Part shown: positions 1 through 8,584 of the stretch, one piece after another
Position numbering within the stretch: the first letter of the stretch is position 1
How the letters are laid out: the number at the start of each line of letters is the position of its first letter
Assembly: GCA_018815765.1 (NCBI GenBank)
Contig: JAHIWM010000200.1
Location: 1 to 38,732 of the forward strand
Direction of reading: 5' to 3'
Source of the DNA: Gammaproteobacteria bacterium
GTDB taxonomy: Bacteria; Pseudomonadota; Gammaproteobacteria; Enterobacterales; Alteromonadaceae
DNA length: 38,732 nt
Position numbers and translations under genes: made by a program
Notes under the pieces: model-generated
What the model saw: only the letters and a program-made list of their open reading frames with translations
The model's database searches: none
Told to the model about the DNA's origin: nothing

Positions 1-2157
1 AGGTAAAACAAAACCGAAGGGCTGCAGCTCTTGTTGCCACTGCTGTTCCAGTTGCTGCAAGTAGGCTTGGTTTTGCTGCAAAGCGTCGCCTAGCTGTTGC
101 TGTTGCTGTTGTTGCTGAGTCAGTTGCTGCTGCACCAATTGCTGCTGATGTGCCAGTTCATGCTGCTGTTGTTGCCAAAGCTGACGCTGCAACAGCTGCT
201 GTTCCAACTGTTGCTGTTGATCCAACTCCAATTGAGTCTGCTGCTGAAATTGCAGCAATAAAACTTTTTTTAAGCTGGCCTGTTGCAGCTGCTGTTGCTC
301 AGACACAGGCAGGTTTTGCAGTAACTCAGTCCATTGTTCGCTTTGCTGCTTTAAATCTGCCGCTAGCTGTTCTAACTGATAGTGCTGAGCTTTTTGTTGT
401 TCATCCAGTTGCAGCTGCTTTTCGCGTAAAGCCTTACCCTGCTCTTCAACCTGCTTCAATTCAGCCGTTAAAGCCGCCAGCTCTGTTTCAGTCTGTGTTA
501 AATCCAGCGCCTGATAACTAGTGATGGCAGGATGTGTGGTGCTGCCACAAAGCGGACACTCGTCACCCGGTTGCAGTTTGGCTCTGTGACTGCTGAGCTC
601 TGCGATCAGTCGTTCCTGCAACACCAGTTTTTGTTTATCCGATACTCTGTCGCTATACAACCTGAACTGCTCACGCAATCCCGAAACCTGTTGCTGCAGC
701 TGCTGGCTGTCGGCTTGTTTTTGTTGCAGTTCCTGTTGTTCTTTTTGCTGTTGTTGCTGTTTTTGTTGTAAAGCCGCGGCAACCCTCAGCAATAACGGAT
801 AAGTCTGCAACTGAGTTTTGTAATGCTGTACTTGCTGTTGTAATTGTGGCAGTTCAATGGAGAAAGCCGGAGTGCTCTGTTGCAATTGGCGATCCAACTG
901 CTGTAATTCGACGCTTACCTGCTGCAACTGCTGCTGTAAAGCTTGAGTCTGATTATTCGCAATTTGCGCCTGCAGATTTTTTTGCTGCTCTAAGCCCTGC
1001 TGACGTTGCAGCAATAAAGGTTTCCAACCTGCGACTGCTGCCGCGAGTTCTGCCCCCTGAGGCTGCTGTGCCAATTGCGCTGTTAAGGTCTGACCCTGTT
1101 GCTGCAGTTGCTGAACCTGCTGTTGCATCTGCTGCTGTAGTTGCAGCGCTAAAGCTTGACCTTGCTGCAATTGCAGCTGCTGCTGACTTTTTAACTCATG
1201 CAACTGACTGGACTGAAGCTGCTGCTGATCTTGTGTTTCTGTCACAGCAGAACGTTGCTGCTGCAGCTCTTTGTACAAAGGCAACACCACTGCGGCTTTT
1301 TGATAACTTTGCAATTTGACCAACGCACTTTGTTGCATGGCCTGTTCTTGCTCAAATTGCTGCTGCTTTTGCTCTGCCTGGTGCAGTTGCACCGCAGCCT
1401 GCTGTTGCTGCTGACGCCAGGCTAGCAAAGGTGCTTGCTGTTGTTGCCGTAGTTTGAGCTGTTGCTGCTGTTGCTCTACATCAGTTAACTGCTGCTGCAA
1501 CATCTGGCGTTGCTCTAAATCCAGCAATACCACACCTGATGCTTTGGCCTGCAATAATTCCAAAGCCGTTTTATGCTGGCGGTTTTGTTCAAACACCTGC
1601 ATCGAAATCTGACCGTAAATTTCAGTGCCGGTCAGCTCTTCCAATAGTTCAGCCCGTTCATTGGCAGGGGCATTTAAAAAGGCGGCAAAACCACCCTGAG
1701 CCAACAGCATCGACTTGGTAAAGCGGCCAAAATCCAGGCCAGTAATTTGTTCGGTCAGCTTCAGCTTTTCGTTACTTTTATCTGTCAGTATTTCGCCATC
1801 GGCTTTGGCCAGTTCTACTTTGGCGGCCTGCAAGTTGCCGTCCACTGCACCACGGGAACGACGCTGACTCCAAAAGGCGCGATAACGCTGGTCGCGCACC
1901 TGAAACTCTACCTCGGCCAGACATTCGCTGGTATGGCGGGTCATCAGCTCGTTGCTGCTTTGCGACAAGAGTTTTAAACGTGGCGTCTGGTGATACAAAG
2001 CCAGACAAATCGCATCGAGTATCGTGCTTTTGCCGGCGCCGGTTGGGCCTGTAATGGCAAACAAGTTACTTTGATCAAAAGGTGGCTGAGTGAAGTCAAT
2101 TTTCCACTCACCTTTTAATGAGTTTAAATTTTGCAGCCGTACCGATAAAATTTTCAT
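1..2157 (-). CDS. sbcC: SbcC, exonuclease subunit (partial, C-terminus beyond left edge)
   Basis: This is the ATPase subunit of the SbcCD (Mre11-Rad50-like) nuclease, which opens hairpins and processes DNA ends. It reads open in one frame from the ATG at 2157 to base 1, giving 719 visible codons. The N-terminus MKILSVRLQNLNSLKG is typical of the family, and a Walker A motif GPTGAGKST follows at about residue 38. The zinc-hook motif CPLC lies at residues 534-537, between long coiled-coil arms that are extremely Gln-rich (runs of CAG/CAA, for example around residue 460). The Walker B/signature half of the ATPase head is outside the window. The ATG overlaps the TGA of sbcD as ATGA, so the two genes are translationally coupled. 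Confidence 0.95.
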   Translation of the reverse strand, partial: MKILSVRLQNLNSLKGEWKIDFTQPPFDQSNLFAITGPTGAGKSTILDAICLALYHQTPRLKLLSQSSNELMTRHTSECLAEVEFQVRDQRYRAFWSQRRSRGAVDGNLQAAKVELAKADGEILTDKSNEKLKLTEQITGLDFGRFTKSMLLAQGGFAAFLNAPANERAELLEELTGTEIYGQISMQVFEQNRQHKTALELLQAKASGVVLLDLEQRQMLQQQLTDVEQQQQQLKLRQQQQAPLLAWRQQQQQAAVQLHQAEQKQQQFEQEQAMQQSALVKLQSYQKAAVVLPLYKELQQQRSAVTETQDQQQLQSSQLHELKSQQQLQLQQGQALALQLQQQMQQQVQQLQQQGQTLTAQLAQQPQGAELAAAVAGWKPLLLQRQQGLEQQKNLQAQIANNQTQALQQQLQQVSVELQQLDRQLQQSTPAFSIELPQLQQQVQHYKTQLQTYPLLLRVAAALQQKQQQQQKEQQELQQKQADSQQLQQQVSGLREQFRLYSDRVSDKQKLVLQERLIAELSSHRAKLQPGDECPLCGSTTHPAITSYQALDLTQTETELAALTAELKQVEEQGKALREKQLQLDEQQKAQHYQLEQLAADLKQQSEQWTELLQNLPVSEQQQLQQASLKKVLLLQFQQQTQLELDQQQQLEQQLLQRQLWQQQQHELAHQQQLVQQQLTQQQQQQQQLGDALQQNQAYLQQLEQQWQQELQPFGFVLP

Positions 2158-3398
2158 GGCTGTACCTGCAAATCTGACTGCGGTTCGGGTTGTTCTAATT
2201 GCGCCACCACCTGCTGCAGCATCAGCTGAAACTCTGCTTTTTCGCTGTCTGTTAAATCCTCTGTCGCGAGTCGTCGCTCCAGCACCAGATCCGGTGTCAT
2301 TTCATGCAAAGACTCTTGTTGTTCTGTACTTAAAATTCCAACAGCAGCTTGTCTGGCGCGGCGTAGTTTCAACAGCTCCACTGGTAATCCATCCAATTGC
2401 TGCTGTACCTGGCTTTGTAAATCACTCAGGTACCCATCACTGCCGGTCAACACCAGCTCCAGCCAGAGTTTTTGCTCTGGTTGAAGCTCTACCAGAGGTT
2501 GCTGCAATAAAGAATTCAGTTCAGGTAAGCTGCATTTCAGGCTGAGTAGCGGCTGAAAACAAGGGATGGGCAACAACTCAATCGTAAGGTCAGAACTGGA
2601 GAAATCCAGCAATACCATCGACTTTTGCTGCTTTGCTTCATCAAAACTTAATGGGATAGGCGAGCCGCTGTAACGAATATGTTTTTTGCCAGCCACTAGT
2701 TGCGGCTGATGAATATGCCCCAGGGCGATGTAATCAAATTCCGGAAAAGCGCTGGCAGGAAAGGCCTCTAAAGAACCAATATAAATCTCCCGCACCGACT
2801 CGCTGCTGCTGGCCCCCACTGTGGTTAAATGCCCTGTGGCTAACAACGGCAGTTCTAGTCCAAGTTCAGCTTTGAGCGCTTGAGCTTTAACAAAACACTG
2901 CTGATAACAGTCTGCTATGGCTTGCTGCAATTGCTGCTGTTTATCACTGGCCTGCTGACCACTCTGACTTTGTAATAGATCGCGGGAACGTAAAAAAGGC
3001 AGGGCAGCCAGAATAGCGCCGGGCTCACCTTGCTTATTCTTCAGCACGATAAGATGAGATTCTACAGCGCCCAACCAGCCTGGTACCACTTGGGTATGTA
3101 AACAGGCCAGTAACTTTTTGCCTTCCTGCAGCACAGCCACTGAATCGTGATTTCCCCCCAGCAGCACCAGCTGACAGCCTGTCGATTGTAAATCGACAAT
3201 GAGTTGATGATATAACTCGCGGGCGTAACTGGCAGGAGTGGCCGTATCAAAAATATCTCCGGCCACTATCAAGGCATCCACCTGATGCAATTCAATTTGC
3301 TGCTTCAGCCAGCCAAACAAGGCCTTGTGCTCGTCTGCCCTGCTTTTGCCAATAAAATGCTGGCCTAAATGCCAGTCTGAGCTATGAAGAATACGCAT
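2154..3398 (-). CDS. sbcD: SbcD, exonuclease subunit
   Basis: SbcD is the Mn-dependent metallophosphoesterase subunit of SbcCD, with 3'-5' exonuclease and hairpin endonuclease activity. The 414-residue product shows the phosphoesterase motifs in order: DWHLG at residues 8-12, GDIFD at 47-51, GGNHDS at 81-86, and a GHIHQ motif about halfway along. This is the full family length. The C-terminal third is Gln/Glu/Leu-rich and would hold the capping and SbcC-docking region. The start MRILHSSDWHLGQ is the family's canonical N-terminus. The gene comes first in the sbcDC operon and its stop overlaps the sbcC start. Confidence 0.95.
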   Translation of the reverse strand: MRILHSSDWHLGQHFIGKSRADEHKALFGWLKQQIELHQVDALIVAGDIFDTATPASYARELYHQLIVDLQSTGCQLVLLGGNHDSVAVLQEGKKLLACLHTQVVPGWLGAVESHLIVLKNKQGEPGAILAALPFLRSRDLLQSQSGQQASDKQQQLQQAIADCYQQCFVKAQALKAELGLELPLLATGHLTTVGASSSESVREIYIGSLEAFPASAFPEFDYIALGHIHQPQLVAGKKHIRYSGSPIPLSFDEAKQQKSMVLLDFSSSDLTIELLPIPCFQPLLSLKCSLPELNSLLQQPLVELQPEQKLWLELVLTGSDGYLSDLQSQVQQQLDGLPVELLKLRRARQAAVGILSTEQQESLHEMTPDLVLERRLATEDLTDSEKAEFQLMLQQVVAQLEQPEPQSDLQVQP

Positions 3399-3461
3399 AA
3401 AAACTATGAAACGCCGCGGTATGCCGGAATAAACTCAGCATACCACAGGCACTTATATTAC

Positions 3462-4463
3462 TCAGCCAGCATCAAATAACAGTACTGCATCCAGCACTGT
3501 TTCACTGACTTCGCGGTAAAACTCCTGATCGATATTTTCTACTGTATCCGTTGGCTGGTGATAATCGGCATGATCCGGCACGCCAAAATAGACAAAAGGC
3601 ACTGCTCTTTTGTGGAATTCTCTGTGGTCGGAACTGAAGGTCCAGTCCTGGTGAGTGCCCACCCGCCATGCTGGCCTGTCATAACCTAATAATAAACGCA
3701 CTGAACTTTGTTGCTGCAGTTGCTGTAATGGCTTTTCCAGCTCCGGATAATGATAAGAACCCACAGCAATTAACTGCTTATTGGTGTCGTGGCTCAGCAT
3801 ATCCATATTGATATTCAGCTTAACCCGTAGTGGGTTGAGCAGCTCTTGCTCAAACAACATACGGGCGCCCCACATGCCGGTTTCTTCGTTATCCAAGGCG
3901 GCAAACAACAGAGTATGGCGGGGTGGATGTTGCTTAAAATAACGCGCTATCGCTAGCAAAGCAGCAACACCTGAAGCATTATCGTCAGCACCAAAATAAA
4001 TTTTGCCCTGATGCAAACCCAAATGATCGTAATGCGCTGTCAGCACCAGCAGGGGTAAGCTGGGATCTGAGCCTTCAATCCTGCCCAACACATTCGCAGC
4101 CCCCTTCATCAGCTGAGCTTTACCTGTGGTCGGTTGATATGGCTGTAAATAACCTTCTGTGCCAGCCGCAATCAAACCTATTTGAGTGAACTCTGTAACC
4201 AGCCATTGCTGAGCTTTGGCACCACCAGGCTGGCCTGTGCCACGACCAGCCAATTCGTCAGATGCTAAATAGCTTAGATCAGCCATTTGTTGCACAAAGT
4301 CGAGCCGCTGCGGCATGTGGCTCACCACAGGCTGAGGCTGAGCCAACAAACGTTTTTGCTCCATCTGGTTCAACTGCTCTAACAGATAAGGATGAAACGC
4401 ATAACCAAGGCCTGCCACGACAAATAACAACCAAAGCCAGAGCGGAATACGGAGTAACTTCAT
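3462..4463 (-). CDS. M28-family zinc metallopeptidase, membrane-anchored
   Basis: This is a predicted zinc aminopeptidase of family M28 (333 aa). The metal-binding series is complete: TAHYDH (His144, Asp146), GADDNASG near 158-165, the catalytic pair in DNEETG (Glu193/194), Asp221 in NMDML, and a final His in DYHQPTDT. The N-terminus MKLLRIPLWLWLLFVV is a hydrophobic signal or anchor, so the enzyme should act in the periplasm. I chose the ATG at 4463, which has an AGGA eight bases upstream. An in-frame TTG at 4529 would add 22 residues but has no ribosome binding site. It is transcribed away from rhtA. The peptide substrate cannot be told from sequence. Confidence 0.88.
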   Translation of the reverse strand: MKLLRIPLWLWLLFVVAGLGYAFHPYLLEQLNQMEQKRLLAQPQPVVSHMPQRLDFVQQMADLSYLASDELAGRGTGQPGGAKAQQWLVTEFTQIGLIAAGTEGYLQPYQPTTGKAQLMKGAANVLGRIEGSDPSLPLLVLTAHYDHLGLHQGKIYFGADDNASGVAALLAIARYFKQHPPRHTLLFAALDNEETGMWGARMLFEQELLNPLRVKLNINMDMLSHDTNKQLIAVGSYHYPELEKPLQQLQQQSSVRLLLGYDRPAWRVGTHQDWTFSSDHREFHKRAVPFVYFGVPDHADYHQPTDTVENIDQEFYREVSETVLDAVLLFDAG

Positions 4464-4618
4464 AACAATCCTGAAAACAAAAAACAGAATGCAGCAGACT
4501 AGCGCAAACTGAATCAGCTCACCAGCCAAAGGCTTTGAAATAGCTAATTTTTCCTGTCGCTACCAACTGAGCTTGAGTGGTAAAATAGCGTTCTTTTTAT
4601 CCTTATTACGAGAATCTT

Positions 4619-5500
4619 ATGCCACAAAGCCGTAATGCGTCGTTTTGGTGGGCCATTGCCAGTGTATTGGTTGCTATGGTGGTGATCCAATCCGGTGCAT
4701 CTTTAGCCAAAACCTTGTTTCCTGTGATTGGGCCAGAAGGCACTACGGCCTTGCGGGTGGGTTTTGCGGCTTTGATCTTGTCTTTAGTCTTTCAGCCCTG
4801 GAAAAACTGGCCAGCGAAACAGGACCAAAAAGCGCTTTGGCTTTATGGCGTTAGTCTGGGTGGCATGAACCTGATGTTTTATCTGGCGATTGAACGTATT
4901 CCTTTGGGTATAGCGGTAGCGCTGGAATTCACAGGGCCTTTAGCTGTGGCATTGTTATCGTCCAAACGTAAACTGGATTTACTCTGGGTCGCTTTGGCGA
5001 TGGCGGGCATAGCCCTGTTATTGCCATGGCAAACCGAAGCCAGCGCTTTAGACCCGCTGGGTGTAGCTTTGGCGCTTGGTGCCGGGGCTTGTTGGGCCGG
5101 TTATATTATCTTTGGCCAGAAAACCGGTGGCGCTTTGCATGGAGGTACAGCTGTGGCTTTAGGTATGGCCGTGGCTGCTTTGTTTTTGTTTCCTATAGGT
5201 TTAGTCTCGGCTGGCACCACGCTTTTTAGCTGGAGTGTGTTGCCTTTTGCTTTTGCTGTGGCGCTGTTATCCAGTGCTATTCCTTACAGCCTGGAGATGG
5301 TGGCGTTAAAACGTTTACCAGCTCAGAGTTTCAGCATATTAATGAGCTTAGAACCTGCTATCGCTGCTTTAGCCGGACTGATTATTCTGGCCGAGCAATT
5401 AAGCCTGTTGCAGTGGCTGGCTATATTTTCTGTCATCGCAGCTTCGTTAGGAAGCAGTCTGACAGCGGGGAAAAAACCTGTAACAGAAGTGGTGTCATAA
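4619..5500 (+). CDS. rhtA: RhtA-type threonine/homoserine exporter (EamA/DMT family)
   Basis: This is an inner-membrane exporter of the drug/metabolite transporter superfamily (293 aa) with about ten hydrophobic helices and two EamA repeats. Several stretches match the RhtA subgroup closely: GASLAKTLFP near residue 26, YGVSLGGMN near 75, the PLGIAVALEFTGPLAVAL block near 95, LALGAGACWA near 150, and IPYSLEMVALKRLP near 220. RhtA exports threonine and homoserine in E. coli; the exact substrate here is inferred. The gene is divergent from the M28 peptidase gene, with a short shared upstream region, and stands alone or with a 69-bp gap before the next gene. Confidence 0.88.
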   Translation: MPQSRNASFWWAIASVLVAMVVIQSGASLAKTLFPVIGPEGTTALRVGFAALILSLVFQPWKNWPAKQDQKALWLYGVSLGGMNLMFYLAIERIPLGIAVALEFTGPLAVALLSSKRKLDLLWVALAMAGIALLLPWQTEASALDPLGVALALGAGACWAGYIIFGQKTGGALHGGTAVALGMAVAALFLFPIGLVSAGTTLFSWSVLPFAFAVALLSSAIPYSLEMVALKRLPAQSFSILMSLEPAIAALAGLIILAEQLSLLQWLAIFSVIAASLGSSLTAGKKPVTEVVS

Positions 5501-5569
5501 AATAGCATTGTGATTCTTACAGATCCTGTTCTATGCTGAATTTCAGAGGTAACGCAGGGTCTGTAGTAA

Positions 5570-6439
5570 ATGCAAAAATCGTTGATGATTCCATTGTTTG
5601 GATTAGTACTGGCTTTACCTTGTGCTGCAGTAAAGAAATTTATCTGGCTAACTGACAGCAACACTCATCAGAATCCCACACAATATCGCCAAGCTCTGGA
5701 TGTGAATGGTTTAACTTTAAAGTTATTAATGCAGTCTGTAACTGACGTTCAGCCAGACCCAGTGCAAGCCACAACAGAGCGGGCTATGGCCATATTGAAA
5801 ACAGAAGCGGCAGCCTGCGCTGGTAACAAAGTCAAAAACGCTGAACGTTTAACATTCAGCTATGCCACCTCCATTCCTCATACTGTATTTCCGGGATTAA
5901 GGCTGTATAGCAAAACATCCTCTAAAACTACAAAGTACCTGCAACAACAACTGAATGAGCAGCAAAAAATCAGTTTGCAACAGTTGCTTAAAGGCGACAA
6001 TCAACTGTACTTTGCAGTAGGCGGTGGTCGCTCTTATGGCGACAAACTGGATATATTGCTTAAACAACCACAATGGCAACACAAGTTCTGGCAACGCCGG
6101 TCTGTTGATATGTCAGCCGGACTGATTGATATGCTGGTACAAGACAGAGTTGATTTGTTGATTGAGTACCCTAATGTGATGCAGCATTATCTGACGCAAT
6201 ACAGTAAGGGAACAGAGCTGACAAGTTTTAGCATAGAAGAAGCAGAACCTTATATGCTGGGGTATATCCTTTGTGCGAGAACATCCGAAGGCCAGCAGCT
6301 CACTCAGTTTTTCCAACAACGCCTGAAACTGATCAGCCAACAAAAAAGCTATCTGGATGCGCATTTAGGCTGGGTAGATGCGGCGGACAGGCCTCAGTTG
6401 ACCCGGTTATATAATCAGGTGTTCGGCACTTCGTTTTAA
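5570..6439 (+). CDS. Periplasmic solute-binding-like protein (TIGR02285-like)
   Basis: The 289-aa protein begins with a signal peptide (MQKSLMIPLFGLVLALPCAA) and has the look of a type II periplasmic binding fold. It has alternating alpha/beta segments, a CAGNKVKNAERL stretch after an early lobe, and a second lobe with VDLLIEYPN. It resembles the family of orphan extracellular solute-binding-like proteins (TIGR02285) seen in gammaproteobacteria, which usually lack ABC permease partners; no permease is present here either. It is followed after 14 bp by the HExxH peptidase gene and probably shares its transcript. The ligand is unknown. Confidence 0.6.
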   Translation: MQKSLMIPLFGLVLALPCAAVKKFIWLTDSNTHQNPTQYRQALDVNGLTLKLLMQSVTDVQPDPVQATTERAMAILKTEAAACAGNKVKNAERLTFSYATSIPHTVFPGLRLYSKTSSKTTKYLQQQLNEQQKISLQQLLKGDNQLYFAVGGGRSYGDKLDILLKQPQWQHKFWQRRSVDMSAGLIDMLVQDRVDLLIEYPNVMQHYLTQYSKGTELTSFSIEEAEPYMLGYILCARTSEGQQLTQFFQQRLKLISQQKSYLDAHLGWVDAADRPQLTRLYNQVFGTSF

Positions 6440-6453
6440 TTTCCCGGAGTTTT

Positions 6454-7269
6454 ATGCGCTTATTAGTGTTGTTATTACTGCTGGCGGTCGAAGCTGTCTG
6501 GGCCCATGCCGGTATGCAGTTGCATGGTACTGATGATTTTTCCACCGCAGAGCAGCAAAAATTAAAGGTCTGGCTGGAGCAAAGCTTTAATGCCACAAAT
6601 CAAGTGTTGGGACCTTATCCATTTTTAACTGAAGTTTATCTATCACGCCGCACAGCATCCGAACCTGTGCCCTGGGCTTACACCCAACGTATGGACAAAC
6701 AGCAGGTGTTTTTTCAGGTGGATAGCAGTTTTGATCTGACTGAGTTTCAGCAAGACTGGACTGCAGCTCATGAGTTCAGTCACTTAGCCTTGCCATTACT
6801 GGACAGAGAAGATTTATGGTTTGCTGAAGGTTTTGCCAGTTTTATGCAGTACCAGGTACTAAAGCAACAGCAGCAATTAGCCGAAGCTCCTGCTTTTTGG
6901 TATCAGCAAAAACTGCAGCCGCTTGCGCCCTTACTCACGGCTTCAACGCTGCCTTTCATTACCCAGTTAAAGCTTTGGCTAAAACAACGAAACTATAAGG
7001 CTGCTTATTGGGGCAGCGCCCTGTTTTTTATCGAAGCCGACCAGGTGTTGATTCGACAGGGTTCCAGCCTGCCCCAACTGATACAGAAGTATCAACGCCA
7101 AAACCGACTGACCGATCAAAACCTAAACCAGCTGACAAACTCATTAGATGCATTGCTCGATACGCCAGTTTTCGCGCCCCTCTTGCTGAAATATCAGCAA
7201 CAGACCAGCCAGCAGTTATGGCGACAACATCCTGTTTATTTTGTTAGCATCGACAAAGCAGCGGAATAA
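6454..7269 (+). CDS. Secreted HExxH zinc metallopeptidase (peptidase MA-like)
   Basis: This 271-aa protein has a clear signal peptide (cleavage probably near AVWAHA, residue 18). Its zinc motif is HEFSH at residues 106-110, followed by WFAEGFASF with Glu125 as the likely third ligand. The HExxH...W.xEG.A arrangement is that of the peptidase MA/gluzincin group. The C-terminal half is helical and Gln-rich with no further recognised domain. The start has CGGAG just upstream. It sits 14 bp behind the solute-binding-like gene. Substrate and partner are unknown; a periplasmic proteolytic role is inferred. Confidence 0.65.
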   Translation: MRLLVLLLLLAVEAVWAHAGMQLHGTDDFSTAEQQKLKVWLEQSFNATNQVLGPYPFLTEVYLSRRTASEPVPWAYTQRMDKQQVFFQVDSSFDLTEFQQDWTAAHEFSHLALPLLDREDLWFAEGFASFMQYQVLKQQQQLAEAPAFWYQQKLQPLAPLLTASTLPFITQLKLWLKQRNYKAAYWGSALFFIEADQVLIRQGSSLPQLIQKYQRQNRLTDQNLNQLTNSLDALLDTPVFAPLLLKYQQQTSQQLWRQHPVYFVSIDKAAE

Positions 7270-7416
7270 ATACAGCCGGAGTATCCACTGGTTATTTTTT
7301 TCACTTTTTCGCGCTTTATTGTCTTTTTTCCCTTTTCAGGCATTGTGAAAGCCTGTGCTCCTCAGTTAATTTAGAGCCTTAGGGTTTGACAGCACTTTTA
7401 TGCAGGTTTTATCAAT

Positions 7417-8247
7417 ATGCCGCCAGTTGAGGGACATCAGCCTGAGTTAACTCTTGCATCGGATTTAACACCACAGCAAAAATTACAAGTGCGCCAACTG
7501 TGTTTTTATGGCTGTATATTTTGTGGCTCACCGGTTTTTCACTATTATTTACAGCCCAATAGCCCCTCTGCTGTGCTTATTTGCCCGCTGCACGCCAAAC
7601 AACTGCGCAGCACATTACTGAGTCCCAGCACTTTAGTCGAACGCACCAGCCAACCTTTTAACCAGCAACGCATTAATAAACCAGGTTTTAGTTTTGACCC
7701 CAACCGCAGAGTGCAGGTATCCGTTGGTATGAATACTGTGTACGCCGACTTTATACCCAGTGGTGGTGAACAATATTGTATTTGGGTGAATGGCCAGGAG
7801 CTTTTTACGCTACACGCCGAATCTGGCTGGTTATGTTTTTCTTTTATGGTGTCCGACAGTGCTGGACAGCCTTTGATTCGGGTCGAGAAAGGTGAACTGC
7901 AGCAAAGCCCACCACAGTGGGAATACAGTTATGAGGTCAATACCCTGAAAATCAGGGATCATTTGCGCAGGCTACAATTTACCGCTCAGCTTTGTAATGA
8001 CAGAGTGTTGCTGACCAAAGGGCATTTTATTGATAGTTATGGCGATGGTTTTGTGGTCGAAGGCAACAGAGTGATAGCCATGCTGGATGGTCAAAAAGGT
8101 GGCCAGTATATGCATAGAATTGAGCCAGGCCGTTACAAAGGGGGGTGGGCGTTATTTAATAAAATCCGCCATCCGGACTTAGTGATGCCGGGAAATTTTG
8201 CTTTTGTTTGTGCTGCAAAACGTAAATACCCGGGTTCGGAGCGCTGA
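7417..8247 (+). CDS. HNH-like zinc-domain protein with beta-rich C-terminal domain, probably catalytically dead
   Basis: The 276-aa protein has an N-terminal zinc module made of CIFC (Cys33, Cys36) and CPLH (Cys56, His59), spaced as in HNH-type proteins whose motif reads CxxCG...YEH...LCPxHH. Here the YEH position reads YYL, so the catalytic His is missing. The remaining 180 residues form a beta-rich domain with repeated hydrophobic strands (ISINGQEL-like turns) that is commonly attached to this HNH family. No signal peptide is present. The start has no good Shine-Dalgarno. A TTGACA at 7386-7391 lies close upstream and could give a nearly leaderless mRNA. Function unknown; nucleic-acid binding without cleavage is my inference. 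Confidence 0.5.
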   Translation: MPPVEGHQPELTLASDLTPQQKLQVRQLCFYGCIFCGSPVFHYYLQPNSPSAVLICPLHAKQLRSTLLSPSTLVERTSQPFNQQRINKPGFSFDPNRRVQVSVGMNTVYADFIPSGGEQYCIWVNGQELFTLHAESGWLCFSFMVSDSAGQPLIRVEKGELQQSPPQWEYSYEVNTLKIRDHLRRLQFTAQLCNDRVLLTKGHFIDSYGDGFVVEGNRVIAMLDGQKGGQYMHRIEPGRYKGGWALFNKIRHPDLVMPGNFAFVCAAKRKYPGSER

Positions 8248-8253
8248 AGTGCT

Positions 8254-8449
8254 TTGTCTTACATACAGTCTGTATGTAAAGATATCCGGATACAAATTGC
8301 TAAGACTTTTTGTCTTACATACAGTCTGACGTAAAGATATTCGGATACAAATTGCTAAGACTTTTTGTCGTACATACAGTCTGACGTAAAGATATTCGGA
8401 TACAAACTGCTAAGACTTTTTGTCATATATATAGTCTGACGTAAATATA
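8254..8449. repeat. Tandem repeat, 55-bp unit, about 3.5 copies
   Basis: The unit begins TTGTCTTACATACAGTCTG and recurs at 8254, 8310, 8365 and 8420 (spacings 56, 55, 55). Each unit also contains a GATAT(C/T)CGGATACAAA block. The first three copies are nearly identical. The fourth is truncated and more diverged and ends near 8449. The array lies entirely between the HNH-like gene and the S41 protease gene, beginning 7 bp after the former's stop codon. It could be a decaying regulatory array or a replication-slippage product; no ORF covers it. Confidence 0.85.
8259..8279. promoter_or_regulatory. Perfect 21-bp palindrome in first tandem-repeat copy
   Basis: TTACATACAG-T-CTGTATGTAA has perfect 10-bp arms. 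A second palindrome, TATCCGGATA, follows about ten bases later. In copies 2 and 3 both are broken (CTGACGTAA and TATTCGGATA). The TACATAC...GTATGTA form resembles operators of TetR-family repressors such as AcrR, but no TetR gene is in the window, so the operator reading is inference only. Confidence 0.4.
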
Positions 8450-8584
8450 GTGACACAAAAAGGTCCAGAACCCACTCTGTCTGAGCAAGCCAAAATGACA
8501 AACTTAGCATACACTGGCAAAAGATCCTCTGAGGAATAAGGCGTTTAGCGCCAGCCTTATAACGTAGTCAAATGGAGAGACGTG

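Noticed and set aside
150-1721. Several plus-strand ORFs of 60-157 codons, Ala/Val/Leu-rich
   Set aside because: They are mirror frames of the CAG/CTG-rich sbcC coiled-coil coding; the minus frame has Walker A, zinc hook and continuous reading.
3418-3444. 7-bp inverted repeat GGTATGC/GCATACC between sbcD and the M28 gene
   Set aside because: The stem is short with a 13-base loop and there is no T tract, so I do not call it a terminator.
7386-7412. TTGACA(15)TTTTAT as a promoter for the HNH-like gene
   Set aside because: The spacing is short and it would place the start site at or after the ATG; I did not list it as a feature.
8254-8449. Repeat array as a CRISPR
   Set aside because: The repeats are contiguous 55-bp units without unique spacers, only 3.5 copies, and no cas genes are near.
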